Numbered from the stretch's first letter, positions 33,206-41,512 are shown. The stretch: DNA of 64,000 bases from Desulfovibrio sp. Huiquan2017 (GCF_017351175.1 NZ_JAFMPN010000001.1:203582-267581); one strand, 5' to 3'. Translations and numbers: made by a program. Notes: generated by a model not told the origin, from the sequence alone.

Positions 33206-33452
33206 TTCGCTCACGTTGCATGCAGTGGTACAGGGCCAGCAGGCAGGCCTGGCCGATGACGAACAGCGGGTCGCGCTGCACGAAACCGTAACCCAGCCCG
33301 GCCAGCCCGGAGAGCGCCAAAACGGCCAGCGCCGGGCGCGCCAGAGGTTGTACTCCTTTCCCGCGCATTCGTAAAACCGCGATGCGCACGAAAAAAAGCC
33401 CCTGCGCGACCACGACGAAGGCCAGCAGCCACCAGTGGTCGGGCAGGCTCAT
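33192..33452 (-). CDS. Small LAB_N domain membrane protein
   Basis: An 86-residue protein with three hydrophobic helices. The pattern WWLLAFVVVAQGLFFVRIAVL and then GYGFVQRDPLFVIGQACLLALYHCMQ matches the 'lipid A biosynthesis N-terminal' (LAB_N) domain, including the RDP-x-FxxGQ stretch. Such proteins occur beside polyprenyl-phosphate glycosyltransferases. Its start lies three bases after the GT2 stop, and its end overlaps the VTT gene by 14 bases, so all three form one operon. Exact role unknown; possibly a partner in lipid-linked sugar transfer. Confidence 0.8.
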   Translation of the reverse strand: MSLPDHWWLLAFVVVAQGLFFVRIAVLRMRGKGVQPLARPALAVLALSGLAGLGYGFVQRDPLFVIGQACLLALYHCMQRERNDLR

Positions 33453-33454
33453 GC

Positions 33455-34177
33455 CTAATTCTTCTCTTTGACGGTGTAGCCGATATGCCGGGAGATGAGC
33501 CACTTGACCCCAATGAGATCCCAGATGCCCGCCAGAGCGCGGTCCAGGGTGCCATACTTGGACACGCCCGCCCCGCGTTCCCGGTGATTGACCTTGACCT
33601 CGTGGATGCGCGCGCCCTCCATCTTCATCAGTATGGGGAAATAGCGGTGCATGTTTTTGAATCGGGGAATCCGGCGCAGCAGGTCCGTTCGCATGACCTT
33701 GAGGGAACAGCCGGTGTCGTGCACTCCGTCGTCCACGATGGAGTCGCGGATCTTGTTGGCGATCCTGGACGAGATGCGCTTGATAAAGGTGTCCCGGCGT
33801 TTGGCCCGCCAACCGATGACCATCTCGCAGTCCCGGCCGAAGGCGGCGAGCATGTCCGGGATGTCGGCCGGATCGTTTTGCAGATCCGCGTCCATGGTGA
33901 CCACGATGTCCGAATCCGCCGCGTCAAAACCGGCGCAGAACGCGGCCGACTGCCCACGGTTCTCGGCAAAGGCCACATAGCGCACCTCGGAGTGCCGCTC
34001 GGCCAGGTCGCGGATGATGTCCAGGCTTCGGTCCGTGCTGCAGTCGTCCACGAACACGGCCTCCCAAGGGCGGCCCGTGGAGTCGGCCGCAGCCCTGATC
34101 TCGGCGAACAGGGTCTGCAGGTTGTCCTGCTCATTGTAGACCGGCAGGACCACGGAAAACTTTTCAGCGTTGTTCAT
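33455..34177 (-). CDS. GT2 polyprenyl-phosphate glycosyltransferase (DPM1/ArnC-like)
   Basis: A 240-residue GT-A enzyme without C-terminal membrane helices. SVVLPVYNEQDNLQTLFAEI at the N-terminus, VFVDDCSTDRSLDII, the metal DxD in TMDADLQNDP (about 95-104), and the acceptor loop VKVNHRERGAGVSKYG near the end are classic for dolichol/undecaprenyl-phosphate mannose or aminoarabinose transferases. It is the first gene of the GT2-LAB_N-VTT group. Likely charges undecaprenyl phosphate with a sugar on the cytoplasmic face. The sugar is unknown. Confidence 0.9.
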   Translation of the reverse strand: MNNAEKFSVVLPVYNEQDNLQTLFAEIRAAADSTGRPWEAVFVDDCSTDRSLDIIRDLAERHSEVRYVAFAENRGQSAAFCAGFDAADSDIVVTMDADLQNDPADIPDMLAAFGRDCEMVIGWRAKRRDTFIKRISSRIANKIRDSIVDDGVHDTGCSLKVMRTDLLRRIPRFKNMHRYFPILMKMEGARIHEVKVNHRERGAGVSKYGTLDRALAGIWDLIGVKWLISRHIGYTVKEKN

Positions 34178-34295
34178 AGGGGTGATTCTCTACGGAATTC
34201 GCGGGCGGTTGTAAACTTTTTGCTGGCCGTTTCCCCGCCGGGCCGCTGTCTTGGTGGCTCCGGCAATCTTTTTTGGAATTTCTCTAAATTTGCTG

Positions 34296-34324
34296 TTGAC
34301 AAAAATCCGCCATCAACCTAGAAC
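34296..34324 (+). promoter_or_regulatory. Promoter of the initiator tRNA gene
   Basis: TTGACA (34296-34301), exactly 17 bp, TAGAAC (34319-34324); transcription would start about eight bases before the tRNA. Confidence 0.7.
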
Positions 34325-34339
34325 CTCTTTCTCACGTGT

Positions 34340-34416
<77 letters not shown>

Positions 34417-34424
34417 AAGAAATC

Positions 34425-34464
34425 AAGCGGTTGCATCTGAATGGATGCAACCGCTTCTTCTTTT
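34425..34464 (+). terminator. Terminator of the tRNA gene
   Basis: Perfect 13-bp stem (34425-34437 with 34444-34456), 6-base loop, then CTTCTTTT. Confidence 0.85.
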
Positions 34465-35153
34465 GTCCAATCGGCGCGGCCGGGCCTTCCACGGGAAGCG
34501 CACGGTGAATGCGTTCTCCCGCCCTGGGCTCAAGGGTATCGAAGGCGCGGCCGCCCTCCCCTTGGTCCCGTCGCCCTTTGTTTCTTCAGCGGACTGTTGC
34601 TCCCCCAATAGGACGGATAACGACCGAGGGCGGCGACAAACAAGCTTACCTTCAGCACCCAATCCAGCAGTATAGGAAAATATTCTGGCCCATTGTCGGG
34701 CCTCCCTCGACCGCGCCCATCGGCAATGACCTTTTGTCCGGCAGCGCGGCCCTCCGCGCGACAGCCCATGGACAGACCGTTCTTGGGTCGGCTTGTCCGT
34801 GACTTTGCCGCCCCTCGGAGAGGGCCCGCCCCCGCAATACCCCCGCGAAAGTGCGCAACGTACAGCCCTTAAAATGGTATATAGTTACTAAAACCAACAA
34901 AACATCATGATAATCATTATAGGAGACAAGTCCGCATAAATACTGCGAAGAGGCAAGAAATCGTCCCCCGGGGAGATCCGCACGCATTGTTAATTTCTAA
35001 AAAGCGATGAGTAGATGGATTGACTGTAGAATTTAATTGGTGCATTGGGAAAATAGGATACAAAATATCCGACGGTGCAAATATTTTCGGCATGGCAATC
35101 GTTCATTTCTGCAACCTGACAGCAAACCGTGCACCCAATCGAGGTTTGGTACC
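34465..35153. other. Gene-free stretch between the tRNA and the SLC13 gene
   Basis: About 690 bp in which I see no convincing gene. Several short open frames exist, but none has a ribosome site with coding-like composition. The first 400 bases are GC-rich; from about 34870 onward the sequence is clearly richer in A and T, as expected for promoter or regulatory DNA. It holds the Fur-box-like site listed separately. The last 200 bases must include the promoter of the transporter gene. Confidence 0.6.
34903..34921. promoter_or_regulatory. Fur-box-like site
   Basis: A 19-base window that matches the classical Fur consensus at 16 of 19 positions, with a continuous 13-base match (34908-34920). It lies about 230 bp before the SLC13 start and directly before AGGAGA. 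A TATAGT at 34878-34884 could be a -10 for a transcript starting just ahead of it. Confidence 0.5.
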
Positions 35154-36557
35154 ATGAAGACTCTCCTCAAGTTCTCCCCAGTCATCGTGGCCGTGCTCAT
35201 GGCCTTGCTGCCCACGCCGGAGGGATTGGCTCCCAACGCGTGGTATTTTCTTTCCATCTTCGTCGGCGTCGTGGTCGGCCTGATCATCGAGCCGGTCCCG
35301 GCGGCGCTGGTGGGCCTGACGGGCGTCGCCCTGGTGGCCGTGCTCGGGCTCATCGACCCGAGCCCCACCGTCAACCGAAACTGGGCCCTGTCCGGCTTCT
35401 CCAACGGCGTCATCTGGCTGATCTTCTCGGCCTTCATGTTCGCCCTGGGCTATCAAAAGACGGGGTTGGGCAGACGCATCAGCCTGCTGCTCATCCGATT
35501 CCTGGGCAAGTCCACCCTGGGGCTGGGCTACGCCATTGCCTTTTCGGACGCCATCCTGGCCCCGTTCATGCCGTCCAACACCGCGCGCAGCGCGGGCACC
35601 ATCTACCCCATCGCCAGCAACATCCCGCCCATGTTCAACTCCACACCGGACAACGAGCCGCGCAAGATGGGCGCATACCTGACCTGGGTGGGCATCAGCG
35701 CCACCTGCGTGACCAGCTCCATGTTCCTGACCGCCCTGGCCCCGAACCTGCTGGCCGTAGACATGATCCAGAAGAGCGTGGGCGTAACCATCGGCTGGGG
35801 CGATTGGGCCAAGATCATGATCCCGGCCATGCTGCCCCTGTTCATCCTGACTCCCTGGCTGGGGTATCTGATCTACCCGCCGACCCTGAAGCACTCGCCC
35901 GAGGCTCCGGCCTGGGCCACCGAAGAACTGCGCAAGATGGGCCCGGTCAGCATCAAGGAATTGATGATGCTCGGCTACGCCATCCTGGCCCTGATCTTCT
36001 GGATATTCGGCAAGCAACTGCACGTGAATTCCACCGTGGCCGCCGTCTTCGTCCTCACCCTGATGGTCCTGACCGACATCATCACCTGGGAGGACGTCAT
36101 CACCAACAAGGGCGCATGGAACGTCCTGACCTGGTTCGCCACCCTGGTGGCCATGGCCGCGGGCCTGAAGAAGACCGGCGTGCTCGACTGGGTGGGCAAC
36201 ATGATCTCCAGCAACCTCACGGGCATGTCCCCGAGCGCGGTGGTCATTTTGCTGGTCATCCTCTTCTTCGTGCTTCACTACTTCTTCGCCAGCACCACGG
36301 CGCACACCACCGCCCTGCTGCCTTTGTTCATGGCCACGGCCGCCCCGTTGCTGCCGCCCGAAATGTTGCCCAAGATCGCCCTCATGCTGGCCGGTTCCCT
36401 TGGCCTCATGGGCATCATCACCCCCTACGCCACCGGCCCTTCGCCCATCTGGTACGGCGCGGGCTTCATCAGCCAGGCACGCTGGTGGGCTCTGGGCGGC
36501 ATCTTCGGCCTACTCTACCTTCTGTCCATGATCGCGGTCACCGTTTTCTACGTCTAA
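35154..36557 (+). CDS. SLC13/DASS family anion (dicarboxylate) transporter
   Basis: A 467-residue inner-membrane carrier with about 12 helices. The first SNT motif is in MPSNTARSAGTIYPI (about 138-152) and the second is the STTAHTTALLPLF stretch (about 375-390). Both form the substrate and Na+ site in CitT/VcINDY relatives. The length and the IITPYATGPSPIWYGAGFI end resemble CitT/TtdT-type exchangers. The start at 35154 gives MKTLLKFSPVIVA directly; no strong ribosome site is visible. It stands alone and is followed by a strong terminator. Likely substrates are fumarate, succinate, malate, tartrate or citrate, which would fit the fumarate reductase in this window. Confidence 0.9.
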   Translation: MKTLLKFSPVIVAVLMALLPTPEGLAPNAWYFLSIFVGVVVGLIIEPVPAALVGLTGVALVAVLGLIDPSPTVNRNWALSGFSNGVIWLIFSAFMFALGYQKTGLGRRISLLLIRFLGKSTLGLGYAIAFSDAILAPFMPSNTARSAGTIYPIASNIPPMFNSTPDNEPRKMGAYLTWVGISATCVTSSMFLTALAPNLLAVDMIQKSVGVTIGWGDWAKIMIPAMLPLFILTPWLGYLIYPPTLKHSPEAPAWATEELRKMGPVSIKELMMLGYAILALIFWIFGKQLHVNSTVAAVFVLTLMVLTDIITWEDVITNKGAWNVLTWFATLVAMAAGLKKTGVLDWVGNMISSNLTGMSPSAVVILLVILFFVLHYFFASTTAHTTALLPLFMATAAPLLPPEMLPKIALMLAGSLGLMGIITPYATGPSPIWYGAGFISQARWWALGGIFGLLYLLSMIAVTVFYV

Positions 36558-36571
36558 CCGCCGATAACCCG

Positions 36572-36606
36572 GGCCGACCGCATGACAAATGCGGTCGGCC
36601 TTTTTT
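36572..36606 (+). terminator. Terminator of the SLC13 gene
   Basis: 12-bp perfect stem (36572-36583 with 36589-36600), 5-base loop, then six T. Confidence 0.93.
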
Positions 36607-36617
36607 CGTTTCCCCCC

Positions 36618-36649
36618 AAAAAAAAGACCCGGCAGTTCGGCCGGGTCTT
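36618..36649 (-). terminator. Terminator of the gene at 36672-37331
   Basis: 10-bp stem (36624-36633 with 36640-36649) and 6-base loop, followed on the minus strand by a run of eight T. Confidence 0.88.
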
Positions 36650-36671
36650 CCTTTTTCGCGGGAAAAAGATC

Positions 36672-37331
36672 CTAGAGGACGTGATGAAAATCGATCAGGC
36701 GCTGAAAGACATCGCCCAGGGGGTCGAAAGTGTCCGCAAAGGAGCAGGCCGATAGGTCGGCCGCAGGCACGCAGTGTTCCGCGCCGAACAAGACGGGTGC
36801 ATATCCGGTCTCGTCGCCATGGTGCAAAACCACCCCTGCGGGACCGTCGGAAAACAATTCGGAATAAGTCAGAATACCGCCCCCGTGGTTCATGTGCCCG
36901 CCGGAAACATGGGCCGGATCCGGGACAACATGCTCATCCGCTTCGGGGATCAGGCCCCCTTTGGAGTCGATATGGACCTGTACCTCTTCGCTCGTGGAGT
37001 GGTCCGCCAGGGGACCGGCCGCCGTTTCCACATCCAAGGCAGCGTCGCTGAAGGCGAACAAATAAATGTTGCCGGGCACCTGCTCGCCGCCGTGCAATTC
37101 GAACTCGGGCAGGACTCCCTCCTGGGCCATGGCCAGATAATCTTTGATGATGACCACGCCACCTGACTCGCCCGTCAGGATCAGATCCTGGCCGTTGCAG
37201 GAAAAAAGCACCTCGGAAACGTAAAAGCCGAATTTGACCGGGACATCGGGAGAGAGCGTGTACTCGACGACGTTGCCGGGTTCGGGAAGATCCACCAGCA
37301 TGGACGAATGAGAAGAAGCTGATTCCGCCAC
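36672..37331 (-). CDS. Uncharacterised protein resembling the N-terminus of large type I-secreted repeat proteins
   Basis: A 219-residue acidic protein. I start it at GTG 37331 because a perfect AGGAGG lies five bases upstream. After a short Ser-rich lead it reads LPEPGNVVEYTLSPDVPVKF, GNGQDLILTGESGGVVIIKDY, then FELHGGEQVPGNIYLFAFSDAAL. This three-strand pattern (quantity, 'operator', 'location') is what I remember from the N-terminal part of giant LapA/RTX-like proteins of Desulfovibrio, here with no repeats following. A His- and Gly-rich stretch (HVSGGHMNHGGG) lies near residue 150. There is no signal peptide. It may be a shortened paralogue; function unknown. Confidence 0.6.
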   Translation of the reverse strand: MAESASSHSSMLVDLPEPGNVVEYTLSPDVPVKFGFYVSEVLFSCNGQDLILTGESGGVVIIKDYLAMAQEGVLPEFELHGGEQVPGNIYLFAFSDAALDVETAAGPLADHSTSEEVQVHIDSKGGLIPEADEHVVPDPAHVSGGHMNHGGGILTYSELFSDGPAGVVLHHGDETGYAPVLFGAEHCVPAADLSACSFADTFDPLGDVFQRLIDFHHVL

Positions 37332-37551
37332 GATAGCCTCCTGGGGATGAAGAAAGCGGCATCGAGAAGGGACGCCGTATTTGAACATTCTTACCACACC
37401 CGGGCGTTACTGTCAAAATCACTTTAATCCCGGCAGTTACGCTGTGGATAAATCCAAGTTGACAGAAATTTGGACAAGAAAAGCCCCATTTGCTGAAGAA
37501 ACGCGGGAACAGGTTGACGCCGGGGCCCGTTTACCGGTTATATGACAAATT

Positions 37552-38328
37552 ATGAAAACATCGGTCATTCCCCCTCTCCCGAAAGGTCTTCGTCGCCAGC
37601 AGCTGCTCTTGCTGCTGGCCCTGTATTTCCTCCTGCCGTCCGCTCCGGCTGTCGCCGCCGACCCAGCACAGGAAATCACGCCCTGCCTATCCTGCCATAC
37701 GGTGGAACGCATTTGCCGAAACATAGACCAAGGTGGCGAATTCTGGACCTCCACGGTCAGACGAATGATCGACAAGGGCGCGCATGTGGGCCCTGACCAG
37801 GTCCCAGGCCTGGTCAGGCTGCTCTCCGGCCCGAACCGCGCCGCCGCCCTGGGCTGCCCGCCGGACAATCCCGAAACCGAGGCGGCCGCTATATCAATCG
37901 CCCCACGCATGGCCCATCCCCTGCTCATGGGCCTGACCCTGCTCCTGGCCCTGTGGGTGGCCCGGCAAGGCGTGAATCGCGCCCGATTCACCTTGTTCCG
38001 GCATAAAGTGGCCTTCAACTGGAAGGGGCACACGCGTCTAGGGCTCACCGTCATGGTCCTGTGGCTGCTCGGCATGACCGCAGGCACGGTCATGACCATC
38101 CTGGTCCACGGGACGCCCGGCGTGTACGGCATCCACCGGTCCGTGGCCCTGTTCATGCTGCCGCTCATTCTTTTCGGCGCGGCCTCGGGCCTGTACATGG
38201 ATCGCAGGAAAGCGCCGCGCACGACCCTGCCCCTGTTGCACGGCGCGATCAACATGGTCCTCGTCCTCCTGGCCCTGGGCCAGCTCATCACGGGAACCGC
38301 CATTGTCGCCCGAATACTCGCACCATAG
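37552..38328 (+). CDS. Exported cytochrome c joined to a DUF4079-like cytochrome b membrane domain
   Basis: A 258-residue protein. A signal peptide with core LLLLLALYFLLPSAPAVAA is followed by one c-type haem site, CLSCH (C45, C48, H49). About 70 residues later come four hydrophobic helices (about 120-258) with histidines in FRHKVAFNWKGHTRLGL, VHGTPGVYGIHRSVALF and LLHGAINMVLV, a b-haem-like pattern of DUF4079 proteins. It could link periplasmic electron carriers and the membrane pool. The start is by position only; no good ribosome site is visible. A strong terminator follows. Confidence 0.75.
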   Translation: MKTSVIPPLPKGLRRQQLLLLLALYFLLPSAPAVAADPAQEITPCLSCHTVERICRNIDQGGEFWTSTVRRMIDKGAHVGPDQVPGLVRLLSGPNRAAALGCPPDNPETEAAAISIAPRMAHPLLMGLTLLLALWVARQGVNRARFTLFRHKVAFNWKGHTRLGLTVMVLWLLGMTAGTVMTILVHGTPGVYGIHRSVALFMLPLILFGAASGLYMDRRKAPRTTLPLLHGAINMVLVLLALGQLITGTAIVARILAP

Positions 38329-38351
38329 GCCGATCGACGGAGAATCTCCAC

Positions 38352-38378
38352 GGCGGGGCTTGCAACCCCGCCTTTTTT
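38352..38378 (+). terminator. Terminator of the cytochrome gene
   Basis: GGCGGGG (38352-38358), 7-base loop, CCCCGCC (38366-38372), then six T. Confidence 0.9.
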
Positions 38379-38397
38379 ATGTCCATTATCCGGCACC

Positions 38398-39465
38398 ATG
38401 ACCGTATTCAACGACAACGCCATCGGCGCACTGGAATTCACCGTGACCTGGGAACGGGACGGCGAACGCCACGAGGAATGGTTCCTGGGCCGCAAGATCA
38501 ATCCGGCGAACGACATCTTCCCGCGCGGCATGCGCGAAGCCCTGGAGGGCAAAAAGGCCGGGGAGGCGGTATCCTTCACCTACGCCCCGCGCCTGTGCAT
38601 CCCCCGGCGCAAGGAAAGCATGGTCCTGCGGCTGACCCGCGACCGGCTGCGGCGCAAGACCGTCAGAGGGGAGCCCATCCTCCCCCGCCTGGGCCGGTTC
38701 TACCCTCAGGGACACATCGACGGACTGCTGGACGTCTACCCGGACACCCTGACCCCGTTCCGGCTGGTCGGCCTGGACGACGAGACCTTCACCGCCGACC
38801 GCAACCACCCCCTGGCCGACGTGCCGGTGACCATCGAGGCCAAAATCCAATATCTGGAGGAACGCGACAGCGGAAGCTACGGCTCCCTGACCCACTGGCG
38901 CGAGGCGACCTGCGACTGGGGCCCAGGCATGCAGGCCATGCTCGAAGGCGAGCCGCCGGACTTTTTCCACAACGCCTTCTTCGACCGCGACGCGGACCTC
39001 GACGAGTCCTTCCGTCCGCCCCAACCCGACGCGGCGGCCCTGCGCAATCACCAACGCATCCTCGACCGCTTCATCCGGTCCGACATGCGCGTGCTGGACC
39101 TTTCGCCTGAATCCGAGCGCCCAACGGGCAAATACGACGCGGCAACCTGTCTATGCGCCCTGGAATACATGGACCGCCCCGTGGACATCCTGCGATACAT
39201 CGCCTATTTCCTGCCGCCTGGCGCACCCGTGATCCTGGCCTTCACCGAGACCTTCGACCCGGACCGGGCCATTCGGGGCTGGCGGGAACTCCTGCCCTTC
39301 GAGCGCATGGGACTGGCCCTGGAATACCTGCGCATGGCCGGATTCACCCAGGGGCTCGGGACCATTTCCATGCGCAACGATTGGCGCGACCGCGACGACC
39401 CCCGATTCATGGAGACCCGGGGCGTCAGCGATCCCGTATTCGTCGCCTACGGGCGCAAGACATAA
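38398..39465 (+). CDS. FKBP/SlyD-type isomerase domain fused to a methyltransferase-like domain
   Basis: A 355-residue protein. Residues about 10-160 follow the SlyD/FKBP plan: GMREALEGKKAGEAVSFTYAP (the KPG-like loop), an insert, then GLDDETFTADRNHPLADVPVTIEAKI, where NHPLA is the SlyD marker. From about 210 a class I methyltransferase-like half begins: LNHQ-type helix, MRVLDLSPESERPTGKYDAATCLCALEYMDRPVDILRYIAYFLPPGAPVILAFTE in shortened form shows strands 4 and 5 and the Asp/Ala-Thr motif, but the usual glycine-rich SAM loop is weak. The fusion suggests a protein-modifying or assembly factor. The start is 20 bases after a terminator and has no Shine-Dalgarno. Confidence 0.7.
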   Translation: MTVFNDNAIGALEFTVTWERDGERHEEWFLGRKINPANDIFPRGMREALEGKKAGEAVSFTYAPRLCIPRRKESMVLRLTRDRLRRKTVRGEPILPRLGRFYPQGHIDGLLDVYPDTLTPFRLVGLDDETFTADRNHPLADVPVTIEAKIQYLEERDSGSYGSLTHWREATCDWGPGMQAMLEGEPPDFFHNAFFDRDADLDESFRPPQPDAAALRNHQRILDRFIRSDMRVLDLSPESERPTGKYDAATCLCALEYMDRPVDILRYIAYFLPPGAPVILAFTETFDPDRAIRGWRELLPFERMGLALEYLRMAGFTQGLGTISMRNDWRDRDDPRFMETRGVSDPVFVAYGRKT

Positions 39466-39494
39466 AAAACGCGCCGCAGTTTTCCTGCGGCGCG
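39464..39494 (-). terminator. Terminator of the 39536 gene
   Basis: On the minus strand a 10-bp stem (39470-39479 with 39485-39494) and 5-base loop are followed by six T. It also sits at the end of the convergent FKBP-methyltransferase gene. Confidence 0.85.
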
Positions 39495-39535
39495 GACATG
39501 CTCCCCCGTCTCTCCGGCCTGGACCGGGCGCGTCC

Positions 39536-39754
39536 CTACTTTCCCTTCTCCCGGAGGAACGCGTTGAGCCCGGCGATGAACTCCTCCGGGTTGGGTATGT
39601 TGCGGACATCCAAAAGCTTGCCCAGGCTGCACGGGTAGCTCCCCGAGCACTGGTAGGGAGAGAATCCCCGTTGGATGCAGTAGGTGATGACGCCCGGAAT
39701 GCCGAGCATGTCCTCGACCATGGTTTCGGCGGTGACCTGTTTTGCTTCGCTCAT
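39536..39754 (-). CDS. Small cysteine-containing protein (DUF1858-like)
   Basis: A 72-residue soluble protein with C26, C36 and C42 (YCIQRGFSPYQCSGSYPCSLGKLL). The first half, TAETMVEDMLGIPGVITYCIQRGF, resembles DUF1858, a domain found in anaerobes with a conserved cysteine after a short helix pair. A metal or cluster is possible. It is downstream of the aldehyde dehydrogenase gene on the same strand (63 bases between) and may share its transcript. Function unknown. Confidence 0.65.
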   Translation of the reverse strand: MSEAKQVTAETMVEDMLGIPGVITYCIQRGFSPYQCSGSYPCSLGKLLDVRNIPNPEEFIAGLNAFLREKGK

Positions 39755-39817
39755 GCGCGCCTCGCTGTTCCAGGACGCCCGGACGGCGGAATCTCCGTCG
39801 TCCGGGGCCGGTTAGGG

Positions 39818-41293
39818 TTAATACAGTCCCAGCTTCTCGTCCGAGAGGCTGATGAAGATATTCTTGTTTTGGGTGTAGTGGTCGAGCATCATGCGGTGAT
39901 TCTCACGGCCAATGCCGGACTTCTTGTACCCGCCGAACGGGGCGTGGGCGGGCAGCATGTTGTAGGTGTTAACCCACATGCGTCCCGTCTGCACGCTGCG
40001 GGCCACGTGCATGGCCCGGTTGATGTCCTTGGTCCAGACCGCACCGCCGAGGCCGTAATCGTTGTCGTTGGCCATGGCGATAACCTCTTCCTCGTCGCGG
40101 AACTTGATGCAGCAGACCACCGGGCCGAATATCTCCTCACGCGCGACGCGCATGGAGTTGCTCACGTCGCCAAGGAGCGTCGGCCGCATGAAGGAGCCCT
40201 TGGCCAGCTCGCCGTCGGACAACCGTTCCCCGCCCGTCACAACCGTGGCCCCTTCGTTGCGGCCCACCTCGACGTAAGCGAGGATCTTCTCCAGCTGCTG
40301 GGCGTTAATCTGAGTGCCCATCTGGGTCTCGGCCTCCCAGGGGAGCCCCACCCGGACGTTGTTGAAGGCCTCGCTGGCCGCGCCCACGAAGTCGTCGTAG
40401 ATGTCCTCGTGGATGAAGGCGCGCGAACCCGCGCAACAGACCTGGCCCTGATTAAACAGGATGCCGAGCTGCAACCCTTCCAGGGCCTTGTCCCAAGGGG
40501 CGTCGGGGAAGAAGATGTTGGCGGATTTGCCACCGAGTTCCAGGGTGCTCGGCACGATCTTCCTGGCGGCGGCCTCGGCCACGGTGTAGCCGACCTCGGT
40601 CGAACCCGTGAAGGCCAGTTTGGTGAAGCCCGGATGCTGAAGCATGGCGTTGCCCGCCTGGGAGCCTTTGCCGGTGATCACGTTGACCACGCCCGCGGGC
40701 AGCACATCGGCCATGAGCTTGGCCAGCTCCAGGACGCTCAGCGAGGTCTCGATGGACGGTTTGATGACCACGCAGTTGCCTGCGGCCAGGGCGGGCGCGA
40801 TCTTCCACGCGGCCATGAGCAGCGGGAAGTTCCAGGGAATGATCTGGCCGACCACGCCGATGGGCTCCTTGAGCACGATGCTCATGGTCTGGTCGTCGAT
40901 CATGGTGGCCAGCCCTTCCTCGGTGCGGACTGCGGAGGCGAAGTAGCGGAAGTGGTCCGAGGAGTACGGCACATCGATGGAGGAGGTCTCGCGGATGGGC
41001 TTGCCGTTGTCCAGGGTCTCCACCATGGCCAGGTGTTCGGCGTTCTCGTCGATCAAATCCGCGATGCGCAAAAGCATGGCCGCCCGTTCCTGGGGGCTGG
41101 TCCGCTTCCAGGAACCAAAGGCCGCCCAGGCCGCGTCAACAGCCTGGCCGACGTCCTCAGGCGAGGCGTTGGTGCAGGTGGCCAAATCCTCGCCGTTGGC
41201 GGGGTTGACGGCAGTGAAGGTGGTGCTGCCGGCGCTGTCGACCCATTTCCCATTGATAAAAAGTTTGTAGTGGTCGTCCAGTTGCGCTTTCAT
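39818..41293 (-). CDS. NAD(P)-dependent aldehyde dehydrogenase (AldB/ExaC-like)
   Basis: A 491-residue ALDH. The catalytic cysteine is C286 in NQGQVCCAGSR and the general base E252 in LELGGKS. The cofactor region has IIPWNFPLLMAAWK, VIKPS and FTGSTEVG. The C-terminal FGGYKKSGIGRENHRMMLDHYTQNKN closely follows E. coli AldB and related acetaldehyde dehydrogenases. The start at 41293 has an AAGGAG site 8-9 bases upstream. A likely role is oxidation of acetaldehyde from ethanol. Two inverted repeats upstream may regulate it. Confidence 0.9.
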   Translation of the reverse strand: MKAQLDDHYKLFINGKWVDSAGSTTFTAVNPANGEDLATCTNASPEDVGQAVDAAWAAFGSWKRTSPQERAAMLLRIADLIDENAEHLAMVETLDNGKPIRETSSIDVPYSSDHFRYFASAVRTEEGLATMIDDQTMSIVLKEPIGVVGQIIPWNFPLLMAAWKIAPALAAGNCVVIKPSIETSLSVLELAKLMADVLPAGVVNVITGKGSQAGNAMLQHPGFTKLAFTGSTEVGYTVAEAAARKIVPSTLELGGKSANIFFPDAPWDKALEGLQLGILFNQGQVCCAGSRAFIHEDIYDDFVGAASEAFNNVRVGLPWEAETQMGTQINAQQLEKILAYVEVGRNEGATVVTGGERLSDGELAKGSFMRPTLLGDVSNSMRVAREEIFGPVVCCIKFRDEEEVIAMANDNDYGLGGAVWTKDINRAMHVARSVQTGRMWVNTYNMLPAHAPFGGYKKSGIGRENHRMMLDHYTQNKNIFISLSDEKLGLY

Positions 41294-41460
41294 GCTGAAT
41301 TCTCCTTGCGATTTGGAGGCGTGATCGTGTGTCACGTCGAGGTTGAGAGCACGAAAAGCCAGCCCCGTCGCTGCCGCCGTGACCTCACGGCGGGAAAAGG
41401 GGCTCGCCCGGAGGGACGCCTGGCCCGACTCTTGACCGTTCATTGGCGACCCTCCCCGGC

Positions 41461-41512
41461 TGTTACGAAAGACAAGAACGTAACACCGTATTATGCTAAC
41501 TTAAGCATAATA
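41461..41512 (-). promoter_or_regulatory. Two inverted repeats upstream of the aldehyde dehydrogenase gene
   Basis: First repeat: TGTTACG (41461-41467) and CGTAACA (41479-41485) with an 11-base spacer. Second: TATTATGCT (41489-41497) and AGCATAATA (41504-41512) around AACTTA. They lie 168-220 bp upstream of the start codon, in an A/T-rich part of the 362-bp gap between this gene and thiC; the rest of the gap holds only the thi terminator. The distance suits activator binding sites. Confidence 0.55.

Noticed and set aside
34445-34802. Short open frames after the tRNA gene
   Set aside because: No ribosome site, no conservation pattern that I can see, and one begins inside the terminator.
41330-41360. 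Possible sigma-54 promoter (TGGC ... TGC) upstream of the aldehyde dehydrogenase
   Set aside because: The distance between GG and GC is two bases too short for a -24/-12 promoter.
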